Part shown: piece after piece, positions 16,841-25,151 of the stretch
Layout of the letters: the number at the start of each line of letters is the position of its first letter
How positions within the stretch are numbered: the first letter of the stretch is position 1
Assembly: GCF_000725625.1 (NCBI RefSeq)
Contig: NZ_JOHS01000001.1
Span: 496,001 to 560,000, forward strand
DNA: 64,000 bases
Direction: 5' to 3'
DNA from: Streptomyces sp. NRRL F-6676
GTDB taxonomy: Bacteria > Actinomycetota > Actinomycetes > Streptomycetales > Streptomycetaceae
The notes under the pieces: generated by a model
Databases searched by the model: none
Seen by the model: the letters and a program-made list of their open reading frames with translations, nothing else
Told to the model about the DNA's origin: nothing
Position numbers and translations under genes: made by a program

Positions 16841-17503
16841 CTATGCGTCCGCGTCGCCGGTGATCCCCCGGAGCAGCCCGCCCAGGACCCGGCGCAGCCG
16901 GGGCTCCACCTCCACCACGGCGTGCGCGAGCCGGGGGTCCTCGCGGTAGAGCGCCTGGATGTGCGGGCCCGGCGTCGCCATCTGCCACAGGGCGCCGGCC
17001 AGGCTGGTGGCCGTCGCGATGACGTCGACGGCCCGCTCCTCGTCGAGGCCGAGCAGCCGGCCGAGTTCCGCGCCGATCCGTGCGACCTCGTCGAGGGTGA
17101 CGAGCTTGAAGGCGCGCACCGACTCCACCGACACGTTCCGTTCCAGGTTGAGGGGCGCCTGGGCGAGCAGATCGCAGAACAGGGGTCGGGCCGCCAGCGT
17201 GGCCGCGAGCACCTCGCCGACGCCCTCCGGCGTGCCGTGCGGCAGCTCGCGCAGCCGGTCGCACAGCTCCGCGGACCACTCCCGCCATCCCTCGGCGGTG
17301 ATCCTGAGGAAGATCTGCTCCCGCGTCTCGAAGTAGCGAAGCAGGGCGGACTTGTGCATGCCCACGGCGGCGGCGATGTCGGTGAGGGTGATCTCCCGGA
17401 TGCCTCGCTCGGCGCCGAGCGCGCGGGCCGCTTCGAGGATCGCCGCTTCGCGCTGCTGCTTGGCCTGTGCGCTGCGGGCGCGCTGGAATCCGGACGCGGT
17501 CAT
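16841..17503 (-). CDS. TetR/AcrR-family regulator
   Basis: 220 aa from ATG 17503. A minus-strand TACGAT box (17515-17510) lies 6 nt before the ATG, so it is probably leaderless. The helix-turn-helix is ITLTDIAAAVGMHKSALLRY (residues about 40-60). The ligand domain is variable and the ligand unknown. It is divergent from an SDR gene, with two tandem 5-3-5 dyads at 17518-17552 in between, so autoregulation and control of the SDR gene are likely. Confidence 0.87.
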   Translation of the reverse strand: MTASGFQRARSAQAKQQREAAILEAARALGAERGIREITLTDIAAAVGMHKSALLRYFETREQIFLRITAEGWREWSAELCDRLRELPHGTPEGVGEVLAATLAARPLFCDLLAQAPLNLERNVSVESVRAFKLVTLDEVARIGAELGRLLGLDEERAVDVIATATSLAGALWQMATPGPHIQALYREDPRLAHAVVEVEPRLRRVLGGLLRGITGDADA

Positions 17504-17517
17504 GGCCCCATCGTAGA

Positions 17518-17552
17518 GCAACGCTGTTGCGCTATTAACGCAACGGTGTTTC
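17518..17552. promoter_or_regulatory. Tandem TetR operators between regulator and SDR gene
   Basis: GCAAC-gct-GTTGC (17518-17530) is a perfect dyad. GCAAC-ggt-GTTTC (17540-17552) differs by one base. Their centres are 22 bp apart, two helical turns. The intervening part also forms GTTGCG/CGCAAC (17526-17531 with 17539-17544). It lies next to the -10 box of the TetR gene. Confidence 0.75.
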
Positions 17553-17562
17553 ACTAAATGGC

Positions 17563-18528
17563 ATGGAACCTCAGCAACGACAAGAGCGACAAGAGCGGCA
17601 GAATCGTCAGGAAGGACAGGACCGTCAGGAAGGACAGGAAGGGCAGGCTCACGCCCCACGGGTCTGGTTCGTCACCGGCTCCTCCCGCGGCCTCGGCCGC
17701 GCCCTGGTCACCGCCGCGCTCGACGCGGGCGACCTCGTCGCCGCCACCGCCCGCCGGCCGGAGCAACTGGACGACCTCGTACGGAAGTACGGCGAGGACC
17801 GGGTCCTCGCGCTCCCGCTCGACGTCACCGACGGCGCCGCCGCACGGACGGCCGTCGACGCGGCGCTCGGCCACTACGGACGCATCGACGTGCTCGTCAA
17901 CAACGCCGGGTACGCCAACGTCTCGCCCGTCGAGACCACGGACGACGACGACTTCCGCACCCAGTTCGAGACCAACTTCTGGGGCGTCTACCACGTCACC
18001 AGGGCCGCGCTGCCGGCCCTGCGCGCCCAGGGCGCCGGGACGGTCGTGCAGATCTCCTCGGTCGGCGGCCGCGTGGGCGGCTCGCCCGGGATCGCGTCCT
18101 ACCAGGCCGCCAAGTTCGCGGTAGACGGATTCTCCCGCGTGCTCGCCGCGGAGACGGCGCCCTTCGGGGTGCGCGTCATGGTCGTCGAACCGAGCGGCTT
18201 CGCCACGGACTGGGCCGGCTCCTCGATGACCGTGCGGGACATCCCCGCCCCGTACGAGGAGACCGTCGGCCTGATGAACCGGCGCGTACGGCAGAACGAC
18301 GCCGGAGCCGCCGGCGACCCGCAGCGCGCCGCACGGATCATCGTCGAGGCGGCCGGTCGCGACAATCCCCCCTCGCACCTGCTGCTCGGCGTCAACGCCG
18401 TGGAGATGGCGCGGGGCTACTCCCGCCGCCAACTCGCCGAGGCGGCCGCCTGGGAGAAGGTAAGCCGCTCGGCCGACTTCGCGGAGCCGTACCCGGCCCC
18501 GTTCCCGCCGGACGAGGCGCCCGCATAA
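17563..18528 (+). CDS. Short-chain dehydrogenase with Q/R/E-repeat N-terminal extension
   Basis: 321 aa from ATG 17563. Residues 2-28 are an unusual hydrophilic run made of RQE and GQ units, encoded by imperfect 12-15-bp direct repeats. The SDR domain follows: WFVTGSSRGLGRALV, NNAGYANVS, QISSVGGRVG and SYQAAKFAV (catalytic Ser, Tyr, Lys). It is typical of NADP-dependent oxidoreductases acting on ketones or aldehydes. The divergent TetR and its operators suggest induction by a xenobiotic. The extension is absent from ordinary SDRs, which begin near the GSSRGLG motif. No ribosome site is visible at 17563; a later start is possible but I see no good ATG/GTG before the Rossmann strand. Confidence 0.82.
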   Translation: MEPQQRQERQERQNRQEGQDRQEGQEGQAHAPRVWFVTGSSRGLGRALVTAALDAGDLVAATARRPEQLDDLVRKYGEDRVLALPLDVTDGAAARTAVDAALGHYGRIDVLVNNAGYANVSPVETTDDDDFRTQFETNFWGVYHVTRAALPALRAQGAGTVVQISSVGGRVGGSPGIASYQAAKFAVDGFSRVLAAETAPFGVRVMVVEPSGFATDWAGSSMTVRDIPAPYEETVGLMNRRVRQNDAGAAGDPQRAARIIVEAAGRDNPPSHLLLGVNAVEMARGYSRRQLAEAAAWEKVSRSADFAEPYPAPFPPDEAPA

Positions 18529-18604
18529 GGGGACGCCGTCGACCAACTCGGCGGCGGGCAGCGGAAATGCGCGGCGGGCCGGGAGCTCACGGCATGATTC
18601 CTCC

Positions 18605-19984
18605 GTGGCTTCCACGCATGACGCCCCGGACCGGCCCCCGGCCCGCCGGGGGCGACTCGCCCACCCCGGCTTCCGGTCGCTCTGGATCGGCGAGACCGTC
18701 AGCGGACTGGGCAGCAGCATCACCGTGGTGTCCGTGCCGCTGATCGCGGTCGTGACGCTGCACGCCGACTCCACCGCCGTCGGTCTGCTCGCCGCGGCGG
18801 TGTGGGTGCCCTGGCTGCTGGTGGGGCTGCCCGTGGGCGCGTGGGTGGATCGCGTGCGGAAACGGCCACTGATGATCGCCTGCGATCTGGTGTCCGCCGC
18901 GGCGCTGACGAGCGTCCCCCTGGCGGCATGGTCCGGCGCGCTCACCCTCGCGCACATGGTCCTCGTCGCGCTGGTCTGCGGTACCGCGGCGGTGTGTTTC
19001 CACACCGCCTACCACTCGTACATACGGATCGTGCTCGACGGCCGGGGACTGCTGGCGGGCAACGCCAGGCTCCAGGGCGGCGAGGCCGCCGCGCAGCTCG
19101 CCGGGCCGGGGGTGGCGGGGATGGTCACCCAGGCGTTCGGCGCGGTCGCCGCGCTCGTTGCCGACGCGACGACCTTTCTGGTCTCCGCGTTCTGCCTCAC
19201 ACGTATCCGGGTCGCCGAACCGGACCGAGCCCCCGGCGTGGACCGGCCACCGCTCCGACGGCAGATCGCCGAAGGGCTCGGCTTCGTGGGCCGGGACCGG
19301 TACCTGCGGCCGATGGTCGCCTGGGGCGCCGTCGTCAACATGGCGCTGATGGGGTACCAGGCGGTCCAGGTCGTGTTCCTGGTCCGCACCGTCGGGCTGG
19401 ACCCGGCCATGGTCGGGCTGCTGCTGACCAGCGGCAGCGCCGGCGGCGTCGTCGGCGCGTCGGTGGCCACCAGGGTGAGCCGGCGCATCGGCACCGGACG
19501 CGGACTGCTCCTTCTGCAACTCGCCACCGCGCCGTTCGCACTGCTCCTGCCGATGACCACCGCCGGGCCGGGGCTGCTGCTGTTCGCGGCGGGATCCTTC
19601 CTCGTCGGGACCGGCGTCTCCGTGGCCAACGTCGTGGTCGGCAGCTTTCGGCAGAGCTACTGCCCGCCGCATCTGCTCGGCCGGGTCGTGGCCACGGCCG
19701 CGGTGATCAACCACAGCACCATCCCGCTCGGCTCCGTGCTCGGCGGGCTGCTCGGCGACGCCGTGGGGTACCGGCCGGCCATGTGGATCACGACGGGTGT
19801 CGTCGCACCCAGCTGGCTCGTCCTGGCCTGGAGCCCGATGCGCCGTGTACGCGACCTCCCACACGCCGGCGACCTCCCGCACACCGACGGTCTCCCGTCC
19901 GCCGACGATCTTCCGTCCGCCGACGGTCTTCCGTCCGCCGACGCGCTGCCATGCCACGAGGAGTCCAACAAGCCCTCCCTGTAA
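18605..19984 (+). CDS. MFS transporter with C-terminal hexapeptide repeat tail
   Basis: 459 aa from GTG 18605. A CATGAT box (18593-18598) 6 nt upstream suggests a leaderless message. Twelve membrane helices of the major facilitator superfamily are visible; the first half begins HPGFRSLWIGETVSGLGSSI and has the loop motif GAWVDRVRKRPLM. It belongs to the MFS_3/enterobactin-exporter-like group of drug or small-molecule exporters. The last 43 residues carry five to six copies of a six-residue unit of DLPHAG/GLPSAD type (19853-19951, 18-bp DNA units), outside the membrane domain and not normal for the family. Confidence 0.85.
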   Translation: MASTHDAPDRPPARRGRLAHPGFRSLWIGETVSGLGSSITVVSVPLIAVVTLHADSTAVGLLAAAVWVPWLLVGLPVGAWVDRVRKRPLMIACDLVSAAALTSVPLAAWSGALTLAHMVLVALVCGTAAVCFHTAYHSYIRIVLDGRGLLAGNARLQGGEAAAQLAGPGVAGMVTQAFGAVAALVADATTFLVSAFCLTRIRVAEPDRAPGVDRPPLRRQIAEGLGFVGRDRYLRPMVAWGAVVNMALMGYQAVQVVFLVRTVGLDPAMVGLLLTSGSAGGVVGASVATRVSRRIGTGRGLLLLQLATAPFALLLPMTTAGPGLLLFAAGSFLVGTGVSVANVVVGSFRQSYCPPHLLGRVVATAAVINHSTIPLGSVLGGLLGDAVGYRPAMWITTGVVAPSWLVLAWSPMRRVRDLPHAGDLPHTDGLPSADDLPSADGLPSADALPCHEESNKPSL

Positions 19985-20177
19985 CCTCGTTCACATCGGA
20001 CGCCGAGGTTCGCAAGGCCCGGCCGCCGCCCCGGGAACAGCCGGTCCCGTCGGTGCTGTTGCACCCGCGGGGGGCCGGCGCCGTACGGGCGGGAACCACG
20101 CGGACCACGTGGTTGTCCGTTCCCACAGGGTCCGATCCCCGCAGGAACCCGCGGCACGCCCGCCGCACACTCGGACC

Positions 20178-20207
20178 AGTACGTACTTTTTCCGCGATCG
20201 CAGGAGG
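20178..20207 (+). promoter_or_regulatory. Small palindrome and ribosome site upstream of the PIG-L deacetylase
   Basis: AGTACGTACT (20178-20187) is a perfect 10-bp palindrome followed by TTTTT. AGGAGG (20202-20207) lies 9 nt before ATG 20217. The rest of the 232-bp gap shows no gene. Confidence 0.35.
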
Positions 20208-20216
20208 ACTGTTTCC

Positions 20217-21050
20217 ATGACTGACCGGCCCTTGACGCTCATGGCAGTACACGCCCACCCCGACGACGAGGCCACCGGCACCGGAGGCATCCTCGCGCGG
20301 TACGCGGCGGAAGGCATCCGCACGGTCCTCGTGACGTGTACCGACGGCGGTTGCGGTGACGGACCGGGAGGCGTCAAGCCGGGCGATCCCGGCCACGACC
20401 CGGCGGCGGTCGCCCTGATGCGCCGCAAGGAACTCGAGGCGAGCTGCGAGGTCCTGAAGATCAGCGATCTGGAAATGCTGGACTATGCCGACTCCGGGAT
20501 GATGGGCTGGGCGACCAACGACGCCCCCGGATCCTTCTGGCAGACCCCGGTGCAGGAGGGCGCGGCCCGGCTCGCGGAACTCATGCGGCAGTACCGTCCC
20601 GATGTGGTCGTCACCTATGACGAGAACGGCTTCTACGGCCACCCCGACCACATCCAGGCCCACCGCATCACGATGGCGGCACTGGAGATAGCCGGGCCGG
20701 TGCCGAAGGTGTACTGGACCACGATGCCCCGCTCGGGGATGCGGCGGTTCGGCGAGATCATGCGCGAGTTCGGTGAGGACATGCCCGAGCCGGACCCCGC
20801 CGAGGCCGCCGCGATGGCCGAGATCGGCCTCCCCGACGACGAGATCACCACGTGGGTCGACGCGACCGGGTTCAGCGACCAGAAGTACGACGCCCTGGCC
20901 GCGCACGCCAGCCAGGGCGAGAACATCTTCTTCCTCAGGATGGGCAAGGAGAGGTTCGGCGAACTGATGGGCGTCGAGACGTTCCTGCGCGTCCGGGACA
21001 CCACCGGCGCGACCGTACCGGAGAACGACCTCTTCGCCGGCCTGCGCTGA
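20217..21050 (+). CDS. PIG-L/LmbE-family zinc deacetylase (Mca/MshB-like)
   Basis: 277 aa from ATG 20217, with AGGAGG 9 nt upstream. Zinc site AVHAHPDDEATGTG at the N-terminus and YGHPDHIQAH at about residue 140 are the two conserved blocks of the family. In actinobacteria such enzymes deacetylate GlcNAc-inositol in mycothiol synthesis (MshB) or cleave mycothiol conjugates (Mca). Other members deacetylate N-acyl sugars in antibiotic pathways. It is closer in length to the mycothiol enzymes, but no other mycothiol gene is adjacent and I cannot choose. Probably monocistronic. Confidence 0.82.
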   Translation: MTDRPLTLMAVHAHPDDEATGTGGILARYAAEGIRTVLVTCTDGGCGDGPGGVKPGDPGHDPAAVALMRRKELEASCEVLKISDLEMLDYADSGMMGWATNDAPGSFWQTPVQEGAARLAELMRQYRPDVVVTYDENGFYGHPDHIQAHRITMAALEIAGPVPKVYWTTMPRSGMRRFGEIMREFGEDMPEPDPAEAAAMAEIGLPDDEITTWVDATGFSDQKYDALAAHASQGENIFFLRMGKERFGELMGVETFLRVRDTTGATVPENDLFAGLR

Positions 21051-21119
21051 CCCGCCCACCCGCCTGGCCGCCACCGGGCGGGCAGACGGGGCCACGCCCC
21101 GGCCACGCGCGCGCCCTGT

Positions 21120-23909
21120 CTACAGGCGGACGTCCAGCCGCCGGCCGTCCCGTGTGGTCCGCACCATGACGGACTCGGCGCGCGGGGCGTGGCCGGTGGC
21201 CGAGACGACCAGCGTGTACGAGCCCGGCCGCAGGCGGAGCCCGTAGTCGCCGTCCTCGGTGTATGTCCGGGCGACCCGCCGGCCACGTGCGTCGATGACG
21301 GTGATGCGGGCGGAGCAGCCGCCGGGGTGGGCGGCGCAGCGTACCGAACCGGCGAGATGCGACATGGCCGTGTCGGCCGGGTCGAGGGCCCCGGCAGTCC
21401 CGGTGACCCTGGCAGCCCCGGTGATCCCGGCAGTCCCGGTGTGCCCGGCGGTTCCGGTGCGGCGTACGCCGCTGTCCGCTCCGCCCGCCGGCTGTGTCCG
21501 TCCGGCGCCGGGCTCCACGGTGAGGCCGCACTGCTCCGCGAACGCGGCCAGCGTCGTGTCGAGCGCCTCCAGCTCGTGCAGGGCGGTCCGCAGCCGTCGG
21601 GCGCGGGGGCCGGGCACGGCGGACCACGCTCCGTCCCGCAGCTCACGGACGTACGGGGTGACGGGGCGCCAGACACCCTGGGCCGTGCCGTTGGCGAGGT
21701 GGTGGTCGAGCGCGCGCAGCGAATCGGTGAAGGTGCGCGTGATGAGCCGGAGGCGCTCGGACAGGCTCGCCGAGAGGTCGATGTCGATGTCGGCGGCGGA
21801 CGCCAGCGCCCGGGCGTGTCCCGCGGCCGTGGTCAGCAGCGCCATCCGGTGGTGCGGCTCGCGCCCGCGGACCCCGAGCGGCATGCGCACCACCGGCCGG
21901 GACGCCTCCGTCACCTCGAACAGCGCGGCGTCGACGGCCCGTGCCGCACCCCGCAGCCGTACCGGACTGTCCGGTTCCGCCCAGCGGGTCGCCACCTGGG
22001 TGAGGAGCGTCTGCACCGCCTGGACGTACCCGTGCTCGGCCTCGCGGACGACGGTCCGGGTGGACAGGGGGAAGATCAGCGCGGCGCACGCCGACGCCAC
22101 CAGGATGCCGATGCCGTTGTCGACGAGCCGTTCGCCGAGCAGGTGGTCCATCGCACTGTCCGGCGTGGTCAGCCCGTACAGCTGCACCAGGGCGACGACC
22201 AGTCCGGTGGTCCACAGCGCGTAGGCGCGCTGCATGCCCCAGGAGCCGAAGGAGAGCCCGAGGACGATGACGGCCAGCGTCCAGTAGATGTGCTGGTGGC
22301 CGGTCCAGTGCAGCAGGAGCACCCCGAGCACGGCGCCGGCGGCGGTGCCGGCCATGCGGTGGCCGAACTTGCGCAGCCGTTCGTGGGTGGTGCTGGTGCC
22401 GAACAGCGTGATCATCACGCCGACCAGGCCCCAGTAGAAGCGCTGCGGATCGATGGCGTCGGCGATGGGGCAGACGACGGCGGCGGCCACCGCCGCGTGC
22501 AGCGGGGCGCGCACGAAGGGCACCACGCGCTGCCATCCGCTCTCCGTACGGGCGGTGAGCGCACGCCGCATCGGCGCGGCCGAACCGGGGATCCGGTTGT
22601 TCTCCAGCGCCACGGCGGGCTCGAAGGGCACCGCGGCGGGGGCGTGCGGGGTCCGCCGGCCCAGCGCCAGCCAGCCGGTGAGGGAGTCGGCGAGGGAGTC
22701 CATGAGTTCGGCCACCCGGCGGGCGAGGGCGGCGCACTCGGCGTCCCGGGGATCGGCCGCCGGGTCCCGCAGGATGACGTCGGCCTGCTCGCGGATCGTC
22801 TCCACGGCGGGCCGCAGACCGCTCGCCCGGTCCGGCGGGGTGTCCCGGGCCAGCAGCAGCCCCACCGCCAGCGCCCGGCGCAGCCCTTCGGGCGGCGACT
22901 GCGCGGCGAGCACCTGGACCGCCTGGCTGATCCCGCGCAGGGCCAGCTCCGCGTCGAACAATCGCCGGTGCAGCAGCTCGGCCACGACGGGGTCGGCCGC
23001 GGCCTCGGGCTGCGCGAGGCGCGCGTCGATCGTGAGGGTGACGACGTTCAGCCGGCGCAGCGAGCGGTTGGTCCGGCGCTCGACCCGCCGGGGGTCGGCG
23101 TCCGGGTCGAGGGCGTCGACGGTGGCGTCGGCCAGACGGCGGGCCTCCACGACGAAGGCCCGCTGCGTGCGGAGCAGGTCCTCCCGGGGCATCGGATAGC
23201 ACAGCAGCAGCCGGGTGGCCAGCACCGCCGCGGCGGACACCAGGGCCACCGTGAACGCCTTGCCCATCATGGCCGTGGGGATCGGCACGATGGTGCCCAC
23301 CAGCAGGCCGTTGAACAGCATCATGCCGGTGAGCAGCGCCAGGGGGCCGAACCGGGCGAGCAGGAAGGTCAGGGCGAGCGCGGCGACGTTGAGGCAGATC
23401 TCCAGCGTGCGGTCGCCGTGCAGGAGCGCGGCCAGCCAGAGCACCGCCGTGTAGGGGAACGGCATCCACAGGATGAATCCGGTGAGCTGCTTCCAGGTGT
23501 TGCCGGACACCGCGAAGGCGCTCATCAGGCCCATCATCCCGGCGACCATCATGGCGATCATGGCGGGCAGACCGAGGGCCCGGCCCATGCCGTAGCCGAC
23601 GGCGAGGGCGGTGACCATGGCGACCAGCGTCCGCCAGCCCGCCTGCAACTGCCCGAGCCCGGGATCGGCGACCAGCACCCGGTCCCACCACCGGTAGGGA
23701 CCGGCCACCCGCCGGGGCGCCACGTCGGACACGGCACCGGAGGGCCCGCCTTCCGCGGCACTGGACGGCCGGTTCACCGTGGTGTCGGCGGCCGGGCCTC
23801 CCGCGGTGGCGGCGGGCCGGTCCTGTGTGGCGTCGGCGGACCGGCTTCCCGCGGCTCGGTCCCCCGTGGTGTGGTCGGCGTCCTGCCGGGCGGTTCCTGG
23901 GCTGGTCAA
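21120..23909 (-). CDS. FUSC-family (fusaric acid resistance-like) membrane protein with C-terminal carboxypeptidase-regulatory-like domain
   Basis: 929 aa from ATG 23909, overlapping the MarR stop (ATGA). A 65-residue Ala/Thr/Gly-rich N-terminal tail precedes two FUSC modules. Each has about six helices and a cytoplasmic helical part (residues about 75-440 and 470-800). The family is associated with efflux of aromatic acids and similar compounds. Residues about 815-850 are a Thr-Gly repeat linker (TGTAGHTGTAG type; DNA about 21370-21470). The last 75 residues look like a beta-sandwich of the carboxypeptidase-regulatory/Cna-B kind (SARITVIDARGRRVARTYTE and LRPGSYTLVVSATG). I do not know this combination from ordinary FUSC proteins. 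Co-transcribed with and probably controlled by the MarR gene. Confidence 0.83.
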   Translation of the reverse strand: MTSPGTARQDADHTTGDRAAGSRSADATQDRPAATAGGPAADTTVNRPSSAAEGGPSGAVSDVAPRRVAGPYRWWDRVLVADPGLGQLQAGWRTLVAMVTALAVGYGMGRALGLPAMIAMMVAGMMGLMSAFAVSGNTWKQLTGFILWMPFPYTAVLWLAALLHGDRTLEICLNVAALALTFLLARFGPLALLTGMMLFNGLLVGTIVPIPTAMMGKAFTVALVSAAAVLATRLLLCYPMPREDLLRTQRAFVVEARRLADATVDALDPDADPRRVERRTNRSLRRLNVVTLTIDARLAQPEAAADPVVAELLHRRLFDAELALRGISQAVQVLAAQSPPEGLRRALAVGLLLARDTPPDRASGLRPAVETIREQADVILRDPAADPRDAECAALARRVAELMDSLADSLTGWLALGRRTPHAPAAVPFEPAVALENNRIPGSAAPMRRALTARTESGWQRVVPFVRAPLHAAVAAAVVCPIADAIDPQRFYWGLVGVMITLFGTSTTHERLRKFGHRMAGTAAGAVLGVLLLHWTGHQHIYWTLAVIVLGLSFGSWGMQRAYALWTTGLVVALVQLYGLTTPDSAMDHLLGERLVDNGIGILVASACAALIFPLSTRTVVREAEHGYVQAVQTLLTQVATRWAEPDSPVRLRGAARAVDAALFEVTEASRPVVRMPLGVRGREPHHRMALLTTAAGHARALASAADIDIDLSASLSERLRLITRTFTDSLRALDHHLANGTAQGVWRPVTPYVRELRDGAWSAVPGPRARRLRTALHELEALDTTLAAFAEQCGLTVEPGAGRTQPAGGADSGVRRTGTAGHTGTAGITGAARVTGTAGALDPADTAMSHLAGSVRCAAHPGGCSARITVIDARGRRVARTYTEDGDYGLRLRPGSYTLVVSATGHAPRAESVMVRTTRDGRRLDVRL

Positions 23910-24382
23910 GTGGTCTCCGGTTCCATGGCTTCGGCGAGGGTGGCGACGGCCCGCCGGGCGTCGTACACCGTGCGCTCGCAGGCGTCGACGGTGGGGGAGT
24001 GCAGCGCGGTCAGCAGGGCGGCGGCCATCCGCTGCCGCCCCTGTTCGAGCAGTCGGCGGCCGGTGGGGGTGAGTTCGGTCTCCACCGCGCGCCGGTCCGC
24101 CGTGCAGCGCCGGCGGACGACGAGGCCACGGTCCTCCAGCTTCTGCAACAGGACGGTGACCTGCGGCTGGACCATTCCGGTGCGCGCGGCGACCTCGGTC
24201 ACCCGCAACGGCCCGGCCTCCAGCGCGTCGAGCAGGGATGCCTCGCTGCGCGTCAGCCCGTAGTCACCGGCGCGGAACAGCGCCCGGGAGAGCCGGGAGA
24301 GGTCGCGCAGCATGCCGTGTGCCGCGCCTTCGATGCGGCGGGCGTCCGCGAGGGCGCCGTCACCGCCCGAAAATACATGCAT
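23906..24382 (-). CDS. MarR-family regulator
   Basis: 158 aa from ATG 24382. A perfect TATAAT (24394-24389, minus strand) lies 6 nt before the ATG, so translation is probably leaderless; upstream in-frame starts would lie before the promoter. The winged helix is at residues about 40-105: LTRSEASLLDALEAGPLRVT, RTGMVQPQVTVLLQKLEDRG and CTADRRAVETELTPTG. It probably represses itself and the FUSC exporter gene, which it overlaps by 4 bp. Confidence 0.86.
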   Translation of the reverse strand: MHVFSGGDGALADARRIEGAAHGMLRDLSRLSRALFRAGDYGLTRSEASLLDALEAGPLRVTEVAARTGMVQPQVTVLLQKLEDRGLVVRRRCTADRRAVETELTPTGRRLLEQGRQRMAAALLTALHSPTVDACERTVYDARRAVATLAEAMEPETT

Positions 24383-24388
24383 ATGGAA

Positions 24389-24394
24389 ATTATA
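24389..24394 (-). promoter_or_regulatory. Consensus -10 box for the MarR-FUSC operon
   Basis: TATAAT on the minus strand is in an AT-rich patch (24371-24396) that stands out strongly here. No convincing -35 is seen. The predicted start point coincides with the MarR ATG. Confidence 0.65.
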
Positions 24395-24442
24395 TAGCGC
24401 GGGAGCGGCCCTCCGGTCCGGGCCGAGAGAGGAGGCCGTCAC

Positions 24443-24481
24443 ATGACTTTCCGGAAACGTGTCGAGACGAGTGCCGGGTGA
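24443..24481 (+). CDS. Possible 12-residue small ORF with strong ribosome site
   Basis: ATG 24443 follows GAGAGGAGG with 7-8 nt spacing and encodes MTFRKRVETSAG then TGA. It ends 67 bp before the CopG antitoxin gene and lies opposite the promoter of the MarR gene. The ribosome site is as good as any in the window. No similarity can be judged at this length, and a promoter for it is not evident. It could be a leader peptide or chance. Confidence 0.3.
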   Translation: MTFRKRVETSAG

Positions 24482-24548
24482 ACGACTGTTCGGGAGCAAC
24501 CGACCGCACTGCTTCCCCGAAGTCACCGATGACGCTAGATTTGACACC

Positions 24549-24734
24549 ATGAGTGCCATCACCTTGCGCATCCCCGACGCCATGGACAAACCGTTGCGTG
24601 ACGCGGCCGCCGGTGCGCCGTCGTTGAACGACTACATCATGCGAGCCGTGCGCCGGCAGATGACGCTCGACGCCGCGCGCAAGCTCGCCTCGATCGCGCC
24701 GCTCGACCTCGCGGGCGAGGGCGACGCCCTGTGA
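24549..24734 (+). CDS. CopG/RHH-type antitoxin
   Basis: 61 aa from ATG 24549. TAGATT (24536-24541) 7 nt upstream suggests a leaderless start. It begins SAITLRIPDAMDKPLRDAAA, a ribbon-helix-helix strand followed by two helices (SLNDYIMRAVRRQM), as in CopG-type antitoxins. The C-terminal 15 residues would wrap the toxin. The stop overlaps the GTG of the MazF-like gene, the standard toxin-antitoxin arrangement. It should bind the toxin and repress the operon. Confidence 0.8.
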   Translation: MSAITLRIPDAMDKPLRDAAAGAPSLNDYIMRAVRRQMTLDAARKLASIAPLDLAGEGDAL

Positions 24735-25042
24735 CCATTCGCAAGGGGGACGTCTGGGATGTCGACACCGGCAAAGGGACCCGCACGGTGCTCGTCGTCA
24801 GCCTCGACGGCCTCGCCGAGGCGTACCACGCGGTCGTCGTCCTGGTGCTGCACGCCCCCGCCCAGCACCCCGACACGGCGATGAGCGTGCGCCTGACCAC
24901 CCCGGTCGACGCCTCCCTCGTCGCCGTGAACCTGCTCCAGCTCTCCGCCCTCCGCTTCGAGACCGCCACCCTGCACGGCAACATCGGCCCCGAGCAGCAG
25001 GAACTCGTCGACAACGCGCTCCGGGCGGTCCTCGACCTGTAG
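24731..25042 (+). CDS. MazF/PemK-like toxin
   Basis: 103 aa from GTG 24731, overlapping the antitoxin stop. The start IRKGDVWDVDTGKGTRTVLV matches the beta-barrel opening of MazF/PemK ribonucleases, which cleave mRNA at short sequences. The conserved Arg and Thr region is less typical (MSVRLTTPVDASLVAVN), and the usual RPVLVVS appears as RTVLVVS. The CopG partner and coupling make a type II toxin-antitoxin module likely. Activity is not certain because the group includes inactive homologues. Confidence 0.77.
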   Translation: MTIRKGDVWDVDTGKGTRTVLVVSLDGLAEAYHAVVVLVLHAPAQHPDTAMSVRLTTPVDASLVAVNLLQLSALRFETATLHGNIGPEQQELVDNALRAVLDL

Positions 25043-25151
25043 CGGGCCCGAGCCGCACCGGCCGCCCGCACCGGCACGGCCCGGCCCACCCGCGGAACAG
25101 AAATGACGGTCGATTCCCCGGGGAAGGGACAGTGCCTGGAGGGAGGTGGCC

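Noticed and set aside
21053..21100. Possible terminator after the PIG-L deacetylase
   Set aside because: Only a short CCCGCC/GGCGGG pairing with a large loop; too weak in such GC-rich DNA.
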